Positions 1 to 8,095 of a stretch of DNA of 64,000 nucleotides are shown piece by piece; within the stretch, counting starts at the first letter, position 1; the number at the start of each line of letters is the position of its first letter. The notes below the pieces were generated by a model. That model searched no databases and was not told the DNA's origin. It saw only the letters and a list, made by a program, of their open reading frames with translations. The position numbers and the translations under genes were made by a program. The DNA is from Nostoc sp. FACHB-110 (lineage in GTDB: Bacteria > Cyanobacteriota > Cyanobacteriia > Cyanobacteriales > Nostocaceae): contig NZ_JACJRU010000035.1 of NCBI RefSeq assembly GCF_014697425.1, forward strand, positions 16,459 through 80,458, written 5' to 3'.

Positions 1-267
1 AAAAATTACTCATCTTCCGGCTTAAGTAAAATTAAAACGTAGGTTGGGTGGAGCGGTAGCGTAACCCAACATCATCAAGTAGGCTTTGTTGGGTTCCACT
101 TCGTTTCATCCAACCTACATTTCTTCTATTCCGCTATCTGCAACTCGATAAAAATTACTCATCTTCCGGCTTAAGTAAAATTAAAACGTAGGTTGGGTGG
201 AGCGGTAGCGTAACCCAACATCATCAAGTAGGCTTTGTTGGGTTCCACTTCGTTTCACCCAACCTAC
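1..267. repeat. Tandem duplication carrying palindromic repeat
   Basis: Bases 1-118 recur at 150-267 with one mismatch (t109 against c258), so a unit of 149 bp is duplicated; the first copy may begin before the window. Each copy carries an 80-bp palindromic element (39-118 and 188-267) with outer arms GTAGGTTGGGT / ACCCAACCTAC (the first copy has one mismatch) and inner arms AACCCAACA / TGTTGGGTT. A third related element lies at 45924-45999. No coding capacity is seen. Confidence 0.85.
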
Positions 268-303
268 GGTTATTTCTAACATTGTTCTGACATTTTTACA
301 TGA

Positions 304-528
304 CTATGCCACATAGCGTAAAATTTCAACTTCAGCACCTTTATTAACTGCTTCTTCTGCACGTTGCAAAACTTGTTCTGTAACAGCAGCACTTAAATAA
401 TATTCGCCGCAATTATTACAAACTTCTGTTGGCACACCTTTAAGAATAACGATAGTATCATCTCGCTCTAAAGTTACTGTCACTAGTCCTGGTTGAGTTT
501 CGCCGTGCTTACAGATAACACATTGCAT
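304..528 (-). CDS. YgiT-type zinc finger protein (putative antitoxin)
   Basis: 74 aa. Two CxxC pairs (CVIC at residues 3-6 and CNNC at about 37-40) form the YgiT/MqsA-type zinc ribbon, followed by a short C-terminal helix (EQVLQRAEEAV). Members of this family are usually antitoxins next to a small toxin gene. It is the last gene of a three-gene minus-strand operon and begins 3 bp after the stop of the RelE-type toxin. The MqsA DNA-binding HTH domain is missing, so this is the short form. Its usual partner is a DUF4258/MqsR/HicA-type toxin, yet here it follows a RelE toxin. Family confident; partner inferred. Confidence 0.8.
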   Translation of the reverse strand: MQCVICKHGETQPGLVTVTLERDDTIVILKGVPTEVCNNCGEYYLSAAVTEQVLQRAEEAVNKGAEVEILRYVA

Positions 529-531
529 AAA

Positions 532-804
532 TTAAGGAAAAATCCTATAAATATCTTTACGATGTGCGACTCGTTGACAAATTAAAGTTTGTCTTTCTTT
601 GTCAACAGTGATACCTATTCTGTAATTGCCTACACGAATTTTATATTTATCTTCGTATCCCTTCATTTTTTGGAGATAACCCAAGTCAAAAGGATTTTCT
701 GATTCTAATTCTTGAAAAACAATGGGTTCAATTCGGGCTTGAATATCTTCTGGTAAATCTGCCAGTTCTTTTAAAAACTTTTTAGTATATTCAACTTGCC
801 ACAT
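532..804 (-). CDS. RelE/ParE-type toxin
   Basis: 90 aa, the usual length of the RelE/ParE superfamily. Visible family features are the N-terminal beta strand and helix (VEYTKKFLKELADLP), the central strand KYKIRVGNYRIGITVD and the C-terminal VAHRKDIYRIFP, which carries the conserved His-Arg and aromatic residues of the mRNA-interferase fold. RelE members cleave mRNA in the ribosomal A site, ParE members poison gyrase; sequence alone does not decide. The start overlaps the upstream antitoxin gene by 14 bp, typical of coupled type II modules. No disruption is seen, so it could be active. Confidence 0.85.
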   Translation of the reverse strand: MWQVEYTKKFLKELADLPEDIQARIEPIVFQELESENPFDLGYLQKMKGYEDKYKIRVGNYRIGITVDKERQTLICQRVAHRKDIYRIFP

Positions 805-1003
805 TCTTTTTCTTCACTGACTGGTAATATTTCAAAGCTTCTTCTTTAGTCAGGCGTTCATCATTTTCTAACTCGTCCATTAACTTTACCAAGCCGTAGT
901 TTTCTAATATTTCTTCGATTTTTTCAAAGTCAGCAATAGAAATTTGTACAGCAATAGGTTGCTGATTTTCATCCATCACGTAATTTTTGCTTATTTCTAG
1001 CAT
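791..1003 (-). CDS. Small antitoxin-like protein, partner of RelE toxin
   Basis: 70 aa. The N-terminus (EISKNYVMDENQQPIAVQI) resembles Phd/RelB-like antitoxins that begin with a short DNA-binding beta strand, and the rest is acidic and helical (EEILENYGLVKLMDEL, LTKEEALKYYQS), suited to wrapping a basic toxin. It is the first gene of the operon and overlaps the toxin by 14 bp. Antitoxins of this kind normally repress their own promoter together with the toxin; that promoter would lie between 1004 and about 1080. The assignment rests on gene order and general features, not on a clear family signature. Confidence 0.7.
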   Translation of the reverse strand: MLEISKNYVMDENQQPIAVQISIADFEKIEEILENYGLVKLMDELENDERLTKEEALKYYQSVKKKNVAS

Positions 1004-1084
1004 TTTTACTACATCTGAATTGATTATTTGCCTGCTTTACTTCAGCTTTCAGCTATATACGATGATTTTATCTTGGACTAGTAG

Positions 1085-1172
1085 GGTGCGTTAGGACTAA
1101 AGTCCATAACGCACCACAATATTAAATGATGTGTTGCGCTACTCAGCACTCAGCACTTTTAACTCAGCACTC
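1085..1172. repeat. Small palindrome and ACTCAGC heptamer repeats
   Basis: A hairpin with arms GGTGCGTTA / TAACGCACC spans 1085-1115. Just after it, 1141-1172 carries short tandem copies of the heptamer ACTCAGC ending directly at the acs stop codon. The palindrome could act as transcription terminator for acs, which is read towards it; this is inference. Confidence 0.6.
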
Positions 1173-1173
1173 T

Positions 1174-3147
1174 TTAAGCACCTTCGCGCAATTTATCTAA
1201 TACGCCACGGTCTTCTAAGGTTGAGGTGTCACCAGAAACTTCTTGTCCGGCGGCGAGGTTACGCAACAAGCGCCGCATAATCTTGCCCGATCGCGTTTTG
1301 GGTAAAGCGTCGGTAAAGCGGATTTCACCCGGACGAGCGATCGCACCAATCTCTTGCACGACGTGTTTTTTCAGTTCTTTACTCAGTTCCTCACTTGGTT
1401 GATGTGTACCTTCTAAGGTGACGAAAGCGACAACATCCTCACCTTTGAGTTCATCTGGTTTACCTACTACCGCCGCCTCTGCAACGGCTGGGTGAGAAAC
1501 TAAGGCTGATTCAATTTCCATAGTTCCAAGGCGATGTCCAGAGACATTCAACACATCGTCAACTCGTCCCATCACCCAGAAATAACCATCTTCATCGCGT
1601 CTCGCGCCATCGCCAGCAAAGTATGTATACTTGCCATCTTGCGGTGGAATATGTTCCCAATAAGTGCGGCGGAAGCGTTCAGGGTCGCCGTAAACAGTCC
1701 GCATCATCCCCGGCCAAGGATGGCGCACTGCCAAATAGCCGCCTTCGTTATCGCCTAAAGAATTACCATCTAAATCAACGATGTCTGCCAAAATTCCGGG
1801 GAAGGGGCGGGTTGCGGAACCGGGTTTAGTGGGAATTGCCCCTGGTAGGGGTGTAATCATAATTCCACCTGTTTCAGTTTGCCACCAAGTATCGACAATT
1901 GGGCAGCGATCGCCACCAATTACGCGGTGATACCACATCCAAGCTTCGGGGTTAATTGGTTCGCCGACGGTTCCCAATAAGCGCAGTGAAGACAAGTTAC
2001 GGGTTTTGGGATGGTGTTCGCCCATTTTAATAAACGCCCGAATCGCCGTCGGTGCAGTGTAGAAAATATTCACACCGTATTTTTCAATTACATCCCAGAA
2101 GCAACCAGGATTAGAAGCACGGGGCGCACCTTCATACATCAGCGTGGTTGCACCGTTGGATAATGGCCCATAGACAATGTAACTATGTCCGGTAATCCAA
2201 CCCACATCGGCAGTACACCAATAAACATCAGTGTCTTGCAAGTCGAAAATCCACTTAGTGGTGATATGGGTGTACAAGTTATAACCAGCAGTCGTATGCA
2301 CAACGCCCTTGGGTTTGCCTGTACTACCGGAAGTGTAAAGAATAAACAGCATATCTTCGCTGTCCATTGGTTCCGCCGGACAATCAGCCGAGACACCTTT
2401 TTGTAAATCGTGCCACCAATGGTCACGTCCGCCCAACTGCATATAAATATCTTGTCCGGTGCGCTTGACTACCAAGACATTTTCTACAGAAGGAACAGCC
2501 CCATCTGCCAAAGCTTTATCGACTTGTTCTTTCAAGGGAACGATCGCATCTTTACGCCAACCACCATCAGCCGTAATCACTAATTTAGCTTGGGCATCAA
2601 TCAAGCGATCGCGTAAAGCTTCGGCACTAAAACCACCAAATACCACACTGTGGGGTGCGCCAATTCTCGCACAAGCTAACATGGCGATCGCCGCTTCCGG
2701 TATCATCGGCATATAAATACCAACGCGATCGCCTTTTTGGACTCCCAACTGCTTTAATACATTGGCAAACTGGCAAACTTCCCGATGTAGTTGGGCGTAA
2801 GTTAAAGTTCGGGAATCCCCTGGTTCACCTTCCCAAATCAACGCCGCTTTATTCTTGCGCCAGGTGGTGAGATGTCTATCTAAACAGTTGTAAGAAATAT
2901 TTGTCTTCCCACCAACAAACCACTTAGCAAACGGTGGTTGCCAATCTAGGATGGTGTGCCACTTTTCAAACCAATGCAACTCGGTTGACGCTAAATCTGC
3001 CCAAAATTTTTCCGGGTCAGCCTTGGCTTTATCGTAAAGTTGTTGATAATCTTCTAAGCTTTTAATATGGGCGTTTTGCGAGAATCCCGCCGCCGGATGG
3101 AATAAACGCTTCTCTTGTAAGATTGACTCTATAGTTGGTTGAGACAT
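1174..3147 (-). CDS. acs: Acetyl-coenzyme A synthetase
   Basis: 657 aa, full length. It makes acetyl-CoA from acetate, ATP and CoA through an acetyl-AMP intermediate in the cytoplasm. The adenylate-forming P-loop YTSGSTGKPKG is at residues 271-281, the hinge and core motifs WWQTETGG and SGHRLGTMEIESA follow, and the regulatory catalytic lysine lies in PKTRSGKIMRR (K622), the site acetylated in homologues. The N-terminal ACS domain (EKFWADLA to KWFVGGKTNI) is present. The start MSQPTIES gives the usual N-terminus. The gene stands alone between repeat-rich spacers. All key residues are intact. Confidence 0.97.
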   Translation of the reverse strand: MSQPTIESILQEKRLFHPAAGFSQNAHIKSLEDYQQLYDKAKADPEKFWADLASTELHWFEKWHTILDWQPPFAKWFVGGKTNISYNCLDRHLTTWRKNKAALIWEGEPGDSRTLTYAQLHREVCQFANVLKQLGVQKGDRVGIYMPMIPEAAIAMLACARIGAPHSVVFGGFSAEALRDRLIDAQAKLVITADGGWRKDAIVPLKEQVDKALADGAVPSVENVLVVKRTGQDIYMQLGGRDHWWHDLQKGVSADCPAEPMDSEDMLFILYTSGSTGKPKGVVHTTAGYNLYTHITTKWIFDLQDTDVYWCTADVGWITGHSYIVYGPLSNGATTLMYEGAPRASNPGCFWDVIEKYGVNIFYTAPTAIRAFIKMGEHHPKTRNLSSLRLLGTVGEPINPEAWMWYHRVIGGDRCPIVDTWWQTETGGIMITPLPGAIPTKPGSATRPFPGILADIVDLDGNSLGDNEGGYLAVRHPWPGMMRTVYGDPERFRRTYWEHIPPQDGKYTYFAGDGARRDEDGYFWVMGRVDDVLNVSGHRLGTMEIESALVSHPAVAEAAVVGKPDELKGEDVVAFVTLEGTHQPSEELSKELKKHVVQEIGAIARPGEIRFTDALPKTRSGKIMRRLLRNLAAGQEVSGDTSTLEDRGVLDKLREGA

Positions 3148-3495
3148 AGTTGATCAGCACAATCACTATATGTTAGTAAAAACCATTCTTAACCTAGTTA
3201 GGCTCTCAAGAGTTTAGATTTTCGTTAAGCTGGATGAAAAGAGGGGCTAGGGGCTAGTACAAAAAGCCTGAAGTCTGAAGTCTGAAGTTTGAAATGAAGA
3301 AACTCTGATAGTGAGCTTTTCTGCAATTTATTATGAGTGCTTGATTTCCACTGACCTGTACTAGTTGCTGTTGAGTATTTAGGATTTTCCCATTAAATCA
3401 GTGAACAGTGAACAGTTATCAAGGCCTATGGTGGGGGATTTAAACCCAACGATAAACACATCACTCTTTACTGATAACTGTTAAATAAAATAAGT
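3148..3495. other. Intergenic, heptamer repeats
   Basis: No gene is seen. It holds a short AGTCTGA-type heptamer array at 3268-3299 and a pair of AGTGAAC heptamers near 3403-3420, followed by an inverted match (ttactgataactg) near 3468. The promoter of acs must lie at the left end, just upstream of 3147. Confidence 0.6.
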
Positions 3496-3647
3496 ATAGG
3501 AATCCGATTTGATTTCTGAAAAAATCTCAGTATGTAGTAGTGGCGTGTTAGGCGTAAGCCGTAACGCACCGAAAACTTTGCGGTAGATGCGTTACGCTGT
3601 CGCTAACACATCCTACGTACATTTCAGAAATCAAATATTAGTCCTAT
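3496..3647. mobile_element. MITE-like element with 26-bp terminal inverted repeats
   Basis: The ends at 3496-3521 and 3622-3647 are inverted copies matching at 22 of 26 positions, sharing the core ATTTGATTTCTGAAA and outer ATAGGA. Both ends abut TA, as expected for the TA target duplication of IS630/Tc1-type elements. The 152-bp body has no ORF; its interior carries a dispersed motif (tgcgttacgctgtcgctaac). It is probably a non-autonomous element moved by an IS630-type transposase; the mechanism is inferred. Confidence 0.7.
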
Positions 3648-3653
3648 ATAAAA

Positions 3654-3690
3654 TTTCACACTTCACACTTCATACTTCACACTTCACACT
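3654..3690. repeat. TTCACAC/TTCATAC heptamer array in leader of next gene
   Basis: Five heptamer units of the TTCAYAC family run right up to the ATG at 3691, so the place where a ribosome-binding site would be is made entirely of repeat and shows no purine-rich Shine-Dalgarno sequence. Confidence 0.85.
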
Positions 3691-4338
3691 ATGCCGCTAA
3701 TTCTCGAAGCTAGTAACTTATCACTCAACGATGTTCATCGCTTGCTGAAACTCGAAAAGCTGGCGAATGGTTCATTTACAGACTTTTTAAGTTTAGAACC
3801 AGTCTCTGAGCTTGAACAGCAGGATTTATTGCGAATCAGAAATGACTTTGAGCGTTACTCTAGTGAGGGGAAAATTTCTGAAGGATTAGTTAAATTTTTA
3901 ACACTAGCGCCATTAATGCGGCTGGCTGGATTTTATGATGTGCCGATTCGGTTAACAATGGAAGATAGTGTGGCGATCGCAGTCGAAGATGAAGACAGAA
4001 GAATTACCGGACGGATGGATATTTTAGCCGTCAATAACTCTCAGACTCATACCACAGCACCTTTTTGGATTTTAGTGATTGAAACAAAAAATAGTGCGAT
4101 CCATGTGGGTGAGGGTTTACCGCAATTAATTACTTACGCCTTTAAAAGTTTAGAGCAACAACCATCTGTGTGGGGTTTAGTTACCAACGGACAGCTTTAT
4201 CAATTTGTTCATGTAACCCGGACTCAACAGCCAACCTATCAACTCATGCCATTATTAAATCTTAATGAATCACCCGATGCGATCGAGTTATTACAAGTTC
4301 TTAAAGGCATCTGTCAGTTAGTAAATCTTCAGAAATAA
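3691..4338 (+). CDS. PD-(D/E)XK-type restriction endonuclease-like protein
   Basis: 215 aa. The core GRMDILAV (about residues 106-113) followed by WILVIETKNS (about 125-134) matches the D-(x)n-ExK signature of PD-(D/E)XK nucleases of the HsdR N-terminal type. Short proteins with this domain are common in cyanobacteria and often carry a type I R-subunit label although they lack helicase domains. No methylase or specificity subunit is nearby, so it is not a classical restriction system. It is 25 bp upstream of an Uma2 gene in the same direction. The leader is a heptamer repeat without a visible ribosome-binding site. Nuclease fold fairly sure, biological role unknown. Confidence 0.75.
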   Translation: MPLILEASNLSLNDVHRLLKLEKLANGSFTDFLSLEPVSELEQQDLLRIRNDFERYSSEGKISEGLVKFLTLAPLMRLAGFYDVPIRLTMEDSVAIAVEDEDRRITGRMDILAVNNSQTHTTAPFWILVIETKNSAIHVGEGLPQLITYAFKSLEQQPSVWGLVTNGQLYQFVHVTRTQQPTYQLMPLLNLNESPDAIELLQVLKGICQLVNLQK

Positions 4339-4363
4339 TTAACGTAGATATTGAGAGCCGATT

Positions 4364-5092
4364 ATGTCTGAGCCTGCCATTGTAGACAGGAGCAAAAGTG
4401 AAATTACAGCAGATGGTATACTGTTCCCGCCTAGTGATTTACTCAGTGACGAACCACCATTGGAAAGTGATTTACACCGTGACCAAATTGAACTGCTAAT
4501 TCGCACTTTAAAGTTATGGTGGCAAGAAAGACAAGATTTCTATGCTTCTGGTAACTTGACAATTTACTACAGCCCCAGGCAAAAAAAATCAGAAGAATTT
4601 CGCGGCCCAGATTTTTTCGTGGTATTAGGCACAGAAAAAAGAGACCGTAATAGTTGGATAGTCTGGCATGAAGACGGCAAATATCCCAATGTAATTGTCG
4701 AAATTTTGTCAGATTCCACAGCCGCAGTAGACAGAGGCTTGAAAAAACAAATTTATCAAGACACCTTCCGCACCCCTGATTACTTCTGGTTTGACCCTGT
4801 TACTTTTGAGTTTCAAGGATTTCATTTAGTAGAAGGCAGATATCAGTCAATTACACCCACCCCAGCAGGCAAACTCTGGAGTCAACAATTAGAACTATAT
4901 CTTGGCGTGTATGAGGGCAAATTAAGATACTTTACTACTGACAATCAGTTAATACCCACACCAGAAGAAAAAGCGCAGCAAGAACAAAGCCGCGCCCAGC
5001 AAGCCGAAACCCGCGCTCAACAAGCCCAAGCTGAAGTTAATCGGTTAAGGGAGATTTTATTAGCGCAAGGTATTGACCCCGACCATATTTGA
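4364..5092 (+). CDS. Uma2 family (DUF820) putative endonuclease
   Basis: 242 aa. Uma2 proteins have a PD-(D/E)XK nuclease fold and are strongly expanded in cyanobacteria. The conserved strands GPDFFVVLG and KYPNVIVEILSDST carry the acidic residues of the putative active site (D in GPD, E in VEILS), and LKKQIYQDTFRTPDYFWFDP is a typical continuation. The C-terminus (about residues 203-235) is an Ala/Gln/Arg-rich coiled coil (EQSRAQQAETRAQQAQAEVN), common in this family. It follows the 3691 gene closely, probably one transcript. Function in vivo is not known for the family. Confidence 0.85.
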   Translation: MSEPAIVDRSKSEITADGILFPPSDLLSDEPPLESDLHRDQIELLIRTLKLWWQERQDFYASGNLTIYYSPRQKKSEEFRGPDFFVVLGTEKRDRNSWIVWHEDGKYPNVIVEILSDSTAAVDRGLKKQIYQDTFRTPDYFWFDPVTFEFQGFHLVEGRYQSITPTPAGKLWSQQLELYLGVYEGKLRYFTTDNQLIPTPEEKAQQEQSRAQQAETRAQQAQAEVNRLREILLAQGIDPDHI

Positions 5093-5161
5093 TCGCATCA
5101 TAAAGTTAATACGAAGTTTTTTAAATAGAATAAGTATTATTGACCAAAAGTAGGGCCTCAT

Positions 5162-5854
5162 TTGCAAGCAAAAGAGATTAAGGAGCAGTTAAAATCACTA
5201 ATCGAGGAAGCATCCTTGGTAGATCCAAATCTAGCGAGAAAATTGCATGAAATTAATCGTTGGGTTAAAGATATTAAGTTAGGTTCCCTGACGGCAAAAC
5301 CTTTGGTTCTGGCTTTTCTGTTGGAAGTAATTACGGATTCTACTATTTGGTTAATGATTAAATCATTACCTTCCCAAGCAGAACAACAAGCAAAGTTTGC
5401 TCAAATGACAGCAAATGAAAGATATTGGTATGGTTATCTTTTTCCTAAATGGATTAATTCAACTGACGCTAAATTTTATATTTGGAAACAAAAATTAATG
5501 TCGGGTGAATTTAATCAAGTTGATGATGATATTATTAAATCTATAGCGCAAGATATTGTGAGTCGTGAAGGTAGTTTTTGGCAGAGGTATATTGCCGACC
5601 TTTCGATGGCAACAGATTTAATTGTTAGCAGTCGCAACAATCAACCTTTATGTATTCAAGTTACCAGTGTATCGGAAGAATTAAGTAGCCAGAAATATCA
5701 TGATTGGAAAAGCACACTCAACTCATGGGAAATAGAAAGAGGCTTGTTTGTTAGTTACAATCCCAAAGATGCGAATTTCATTAATCAGTTAGTCAACGTT
5801 GCTTTGTATAACAGTGATTATCTTGCTGAAGGCAAATATCTGAAATTTGCTTAA
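5162..5854 (+). CDS. Conserved-looking hypothetical protein, possible nuclease-fold remnant
   Basis: 230 aa, starting with TTG (LQAKEIKEQL). The N-terminal half is helical; the second half has SMATDLIVSSRNNQPLCIQV (about residues 157-176), which has the strand layout of a PD-(D/E)XK core with D but with QVT where ExK is expected. It could be an inactive nuclease-fold protein or an unrelated family. It lies 69 bp after the Uma2 gene and 42 bp before the 5897 gene, all same direction. I do not recognise a family with certainty. Confidence 0.6.
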   Translation: MQAKEIKEQLKSLIEEASLVDPNLARKLHEINRWVKDIKLGSLTAKPLVLAFLLEVITDSTIWLMIKSLPSQAEQQAKFAQMTANERYWYGYLFPKWINSTDAKFYIWKQKLMSGEFNQVDDDIIKSIAQDIVSREGSFWQRYIADLSMATDLIVSSRNNQPLCIQVTSVSEELSSQKYHDWKSTLNSWEIERGLFVSYNPKDANFINQLVNVALYNSDYLAEGKYLKFA

Positions 5855-5896
5855 TTACTGCTGAATTTAATATAGTTAACTGCTTATCACAGCTTT

Positions 5897-6322
5897 ATGC
5901 CTAACCAAACCGAAACTGCTAGCTACGACGGACAATTAGATAAATTTTCTCAGGCGTTAGCAACAGCCCGTCAAATGCAACAAGATTGGCTAACCTACGG
6001 ATTAAATTTTGTCCATATTTATGTTGAAGATGTTGATGGAGATTGGTTAGAAACTTGGAACCATGATGAAATTTTAGGTAATAATTTATTAGATGCAATT
6101 AAAGAATTTTTGGTAAGTGATGATGTTGTCGCTGTGCAGGTAAGGCAGCAAATAGGAGAGCGTTCTTTATTTGATTTTGCAGTTAATTTGTCCCAATGTC
6201 AGCAAATTTCTGAAGCGAGTGAAAGATTATTGGCGATTAGAAATTTGTTAGCTATGGATGATAACGAAAATAGGAAATTAGACGATTTAGCAAATGTGCT
6301 TGCAGATAAATTTTTCTCATAA
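5897..6322 (+). CDS. Hypothetical acidic protein
   Basis: 141 aa, strongly acidic, predicted mostly helical with one strand segment (NFVHIYVEDVDGDWLETW). No family is recognised and there is no signal peptide or membrane segment. It is the last gene of the four-gene run starting at 3691 and may be a partner or regulator of the preceding protein, judging by the 42-bp spacing only. The start ATG at 5897 follows the sequence agcttt, without a clear ribosome-binding site. Confidence 0.6.
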   Translation: MPNQTETASYDGQLDKFSQALATARQMQQDWLTYGLNFVHIYVEDVDGDWLETWNHDEILGNNLLDAIKEFLVSDDVVAVQVRQQIGERSLFDFAVNLSQCQQISEASERLLAIRNLLAMDDNENRKLDDLANVLADKFFS

Positions 6323-6643
6323 AAATAGCAGTATCAAATCTACTCCCTACTCGCAATTTCTATTAACTGCCTTCAAAATTCGTTGAACAATCAAGTGAAA
6401 CTGGTATAGGATTTAGGCAACTGAATACTAAAATTTGTTTAGCGATAATCTGAAAATTAAGGTATCGCTAAATTTTGTGTATAATAAATCACGTTTACTT
6501 TAAATATAGTAAAAATACTGGAATGCGATCGCGTCCATTATGCAGCCTCTACAAGTTAAGCTGGATAAAAGTAGCGATTGATTGCGCTTTTTATAGAAGA
6601 AACGTTCTGTTAGTTTTTTATTTTTCTGTTTGAGAAACCCGGA
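6323..6643. other. Intergenic, no gene seen
   Basis: About 320 bp, AT-rich with one HIP1 site near 6525. No repeat family or RNA element is recognised; in particular I do not see a yybP-ykoY riboswitch core before the TerC-type gene. It presumably carries that gene's promoter. Confidence 0.5.
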
Positions 6644-7366
6644 ATGCTAGACAGCATATTTGATTATCTCCACTTTCATTTCAGCGTAGAAGCCCCGATA
6701 GTTCTGCTAATTCTGGTGTTTTTAGAGGCGGTACTATCGGCTGACAATGCTATTGCTCTTGCGGCAATCGCTCAGGGATTAGAAGACAAGGAACTCGAAG
6801 GTAAGGCGCTGAACTTTGGTTTAGTAATTGCTTACGTGTTGCGGATTTCCCTAATTTTGACAGCAACCTGGGTACAAAATTTCTGGCAATTTGAACTGTT
6901 AGGTGCTGCTTACTTGTTGTGGTTGGTATTCCAACACTTTACATCTGAAGAAACCCAAGACGAGCACCATCACGGGCCGAGGTTTAGTTCGCTTTGGCAA
7001 GCCATCCCAGTAATTGCGTTTACAGACTTGGCATTTTCCTTGGATAGCGTGACAACCGCGATCGCAGTTTCACAAGAAAGATGGTTGGTATTAACAGGCG
7101 CAACCATTGGCATTATTACACTGCGATTCATGGCCGGATTATTTATTCGCTGGTTAGATGAGTATGCCAACTTAGAAGACGCAGGCTATATAACTGTAGC
7201 TTTTGTTGGCTTGCGCTTGCTTTTAAAAGTCGTCAACGATGACTTAGTACCACCAGAATGGTTAATGATCACTGCGATCGCTTTAATCTTAGCTTGGGGC
7301 TTTTCTAAGCGGACAGTTGCCCCATTACCCCAAGCCGAACCAGAAAAGACTGAAGTCTCGAAGTAA
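6644..7366 (+). CDS. TerC family integral membrane protein
   Basis: 240 aa with about seven hydrophobic membrane segments. The two family signatures with intramembrane acidic residues are present: FLEAVLSADNAIALA near residues 27-41 and DLAFSLDSVTTAI near 128-140. TerC-type proteins are linked to metal-ion handling (manganese efflux or metalation, tellurite resistance); thylakoid homologues take part in membrane protein insertion in plants. A short His-containing cytoplasmic loop (DEHHHGPR) may touch metal. The gene is single, convergent with ndk, and separated from it by heptamer repeats. Membrane location sure, substrate unknown. Confidence 0.88.
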   Translation: MLDSIFDYLHFHFSVEAPIVLLILVFLEAVLSADNAIALAAIAQGLEDKELEGKALNFGLVIAYVLRISLILTATWVQNFWQFELLGAAYLLWLVFQHFTSEETQDEHHHGPRFSSLWQAIPVIAFTDLAFSLDSVTTAIAVSQERWLVLTGATIGIITLRFMAGLFIRWLDEYANLEDAGYITVAFVGLRLLLKVVNDDLVPPEWLMITAIALILAWGFSKRTVAPLPQAEPEKTEVSK

Positions 7367-7368
7367 AT

Positions 7369-7430
7369 TCTGAAGTATGAAGTCTGAAGTTTATTTTTCA
7401 TACTTCACACTTCACACTTCATACTTTTTT
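7369..7430. repeat. Inverted heptamer repeats between convergent genes
   Basis: GAAGTATGAAGTCTGAAGT on the left is followed by CATACTTCACACTTCACACT on the right, so the two heptamer arrays are oppositely oriented and can pair into a long hairpin ending in a T run. It sits between the stops of the TerC-type gene and ndk and may serve as a bidirectional terminator. Confidence 0.75.
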
Positions 7431-7878
7431 ATTCGTGCAACCAAGGGAAAATATGTGGTTGCCAATTAACTAATTCTTCATCTTTAAACCACAAAGCAAC
7501 TTCCTGCTGTGCAGTTTCAGGAGCATCGGAACCGTGAATCAAGTTGCGTCCAATATTGATCCCAAAATCGCCGCGAATTGTTCCTGGTTCTGCGTTTAAG
7601 GGATTTGTTGCCCCAATAATTTTTCTTGCAGCCGCAATCACACCGTCGCCTTCCCAGACCATCGCTACAACTGGGCCAGAAGTGATAAATTCGACTAAGC
7701 TGCCAAAAAAAGGTCGTTCCCGGTGAACACCATAATGTTGTTCAGCTAATTCTCGACTAACTTGAAGAAACTTCAACCCCACAAGGGTAAAACCTTTAGT
7801 CTCGAAGCGACGGATAATTTCACCGATCAGTTTGCGTTGTACGCCATCAGGCTTAATGGCTAAAAATGTGCGTTCCAA
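7429..7878 (-). CDS. ndk: Nucleoside diphosphate kinase
   Basis: 149 aa, standard length. It transfers the gamma phosphate from ATP to NDPs through a phospho-histidine. The N-terminus ERTFLAIKPDGVQR, the Kpn-loop region and the active-site motif NLIHGSDAPETA with catalytic H115 are intact. Cytoplasmic housekeeping enzyme. Its 3' end reaches the inverted heptamer array shared with the convergent TerC-type gene. No anomalies. Confidence 0.97.
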   Translation of the reverse strand: MERTFLAIKPDGVQRKLIGEIIRRFETKGFTLVGLKFLQVSRELAEQHYGVHRERPFFGSLVEFITSGPVVAMVWEGDGVIAAARKIIGATNPLNAEPGTIRGDFGINIGRNLIHGSDAPETAQQEVALWFKDEELVNWQPHIFPWLHE

Positions 7879-8095
7879 AGCTGTCTCCCAAAACTTAATA
7901 AAGTTTTTATCTTGTCAATTGTCAAAAGTCTGTAGTCCAAAAGTCAATAGCTCTTTTACTATTGACCCATGACCAGTGACTATTGACTCTTCTTGACCAA
8001 TCAGAGTTTATCTCAGAAATCATCTTTGAGTGCATATTCATTACTAGATGAATGAGTTAAATTGTTTATTCGTGGGTGAAACACAGAGGTCAGAA

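Noticed and set aside
6500..6643. Manganese (yybP-ykoY) riboswitch before the TerC-type gene
   Set aside because: The conserved loops GGGGAGUA and related motifs are absent.
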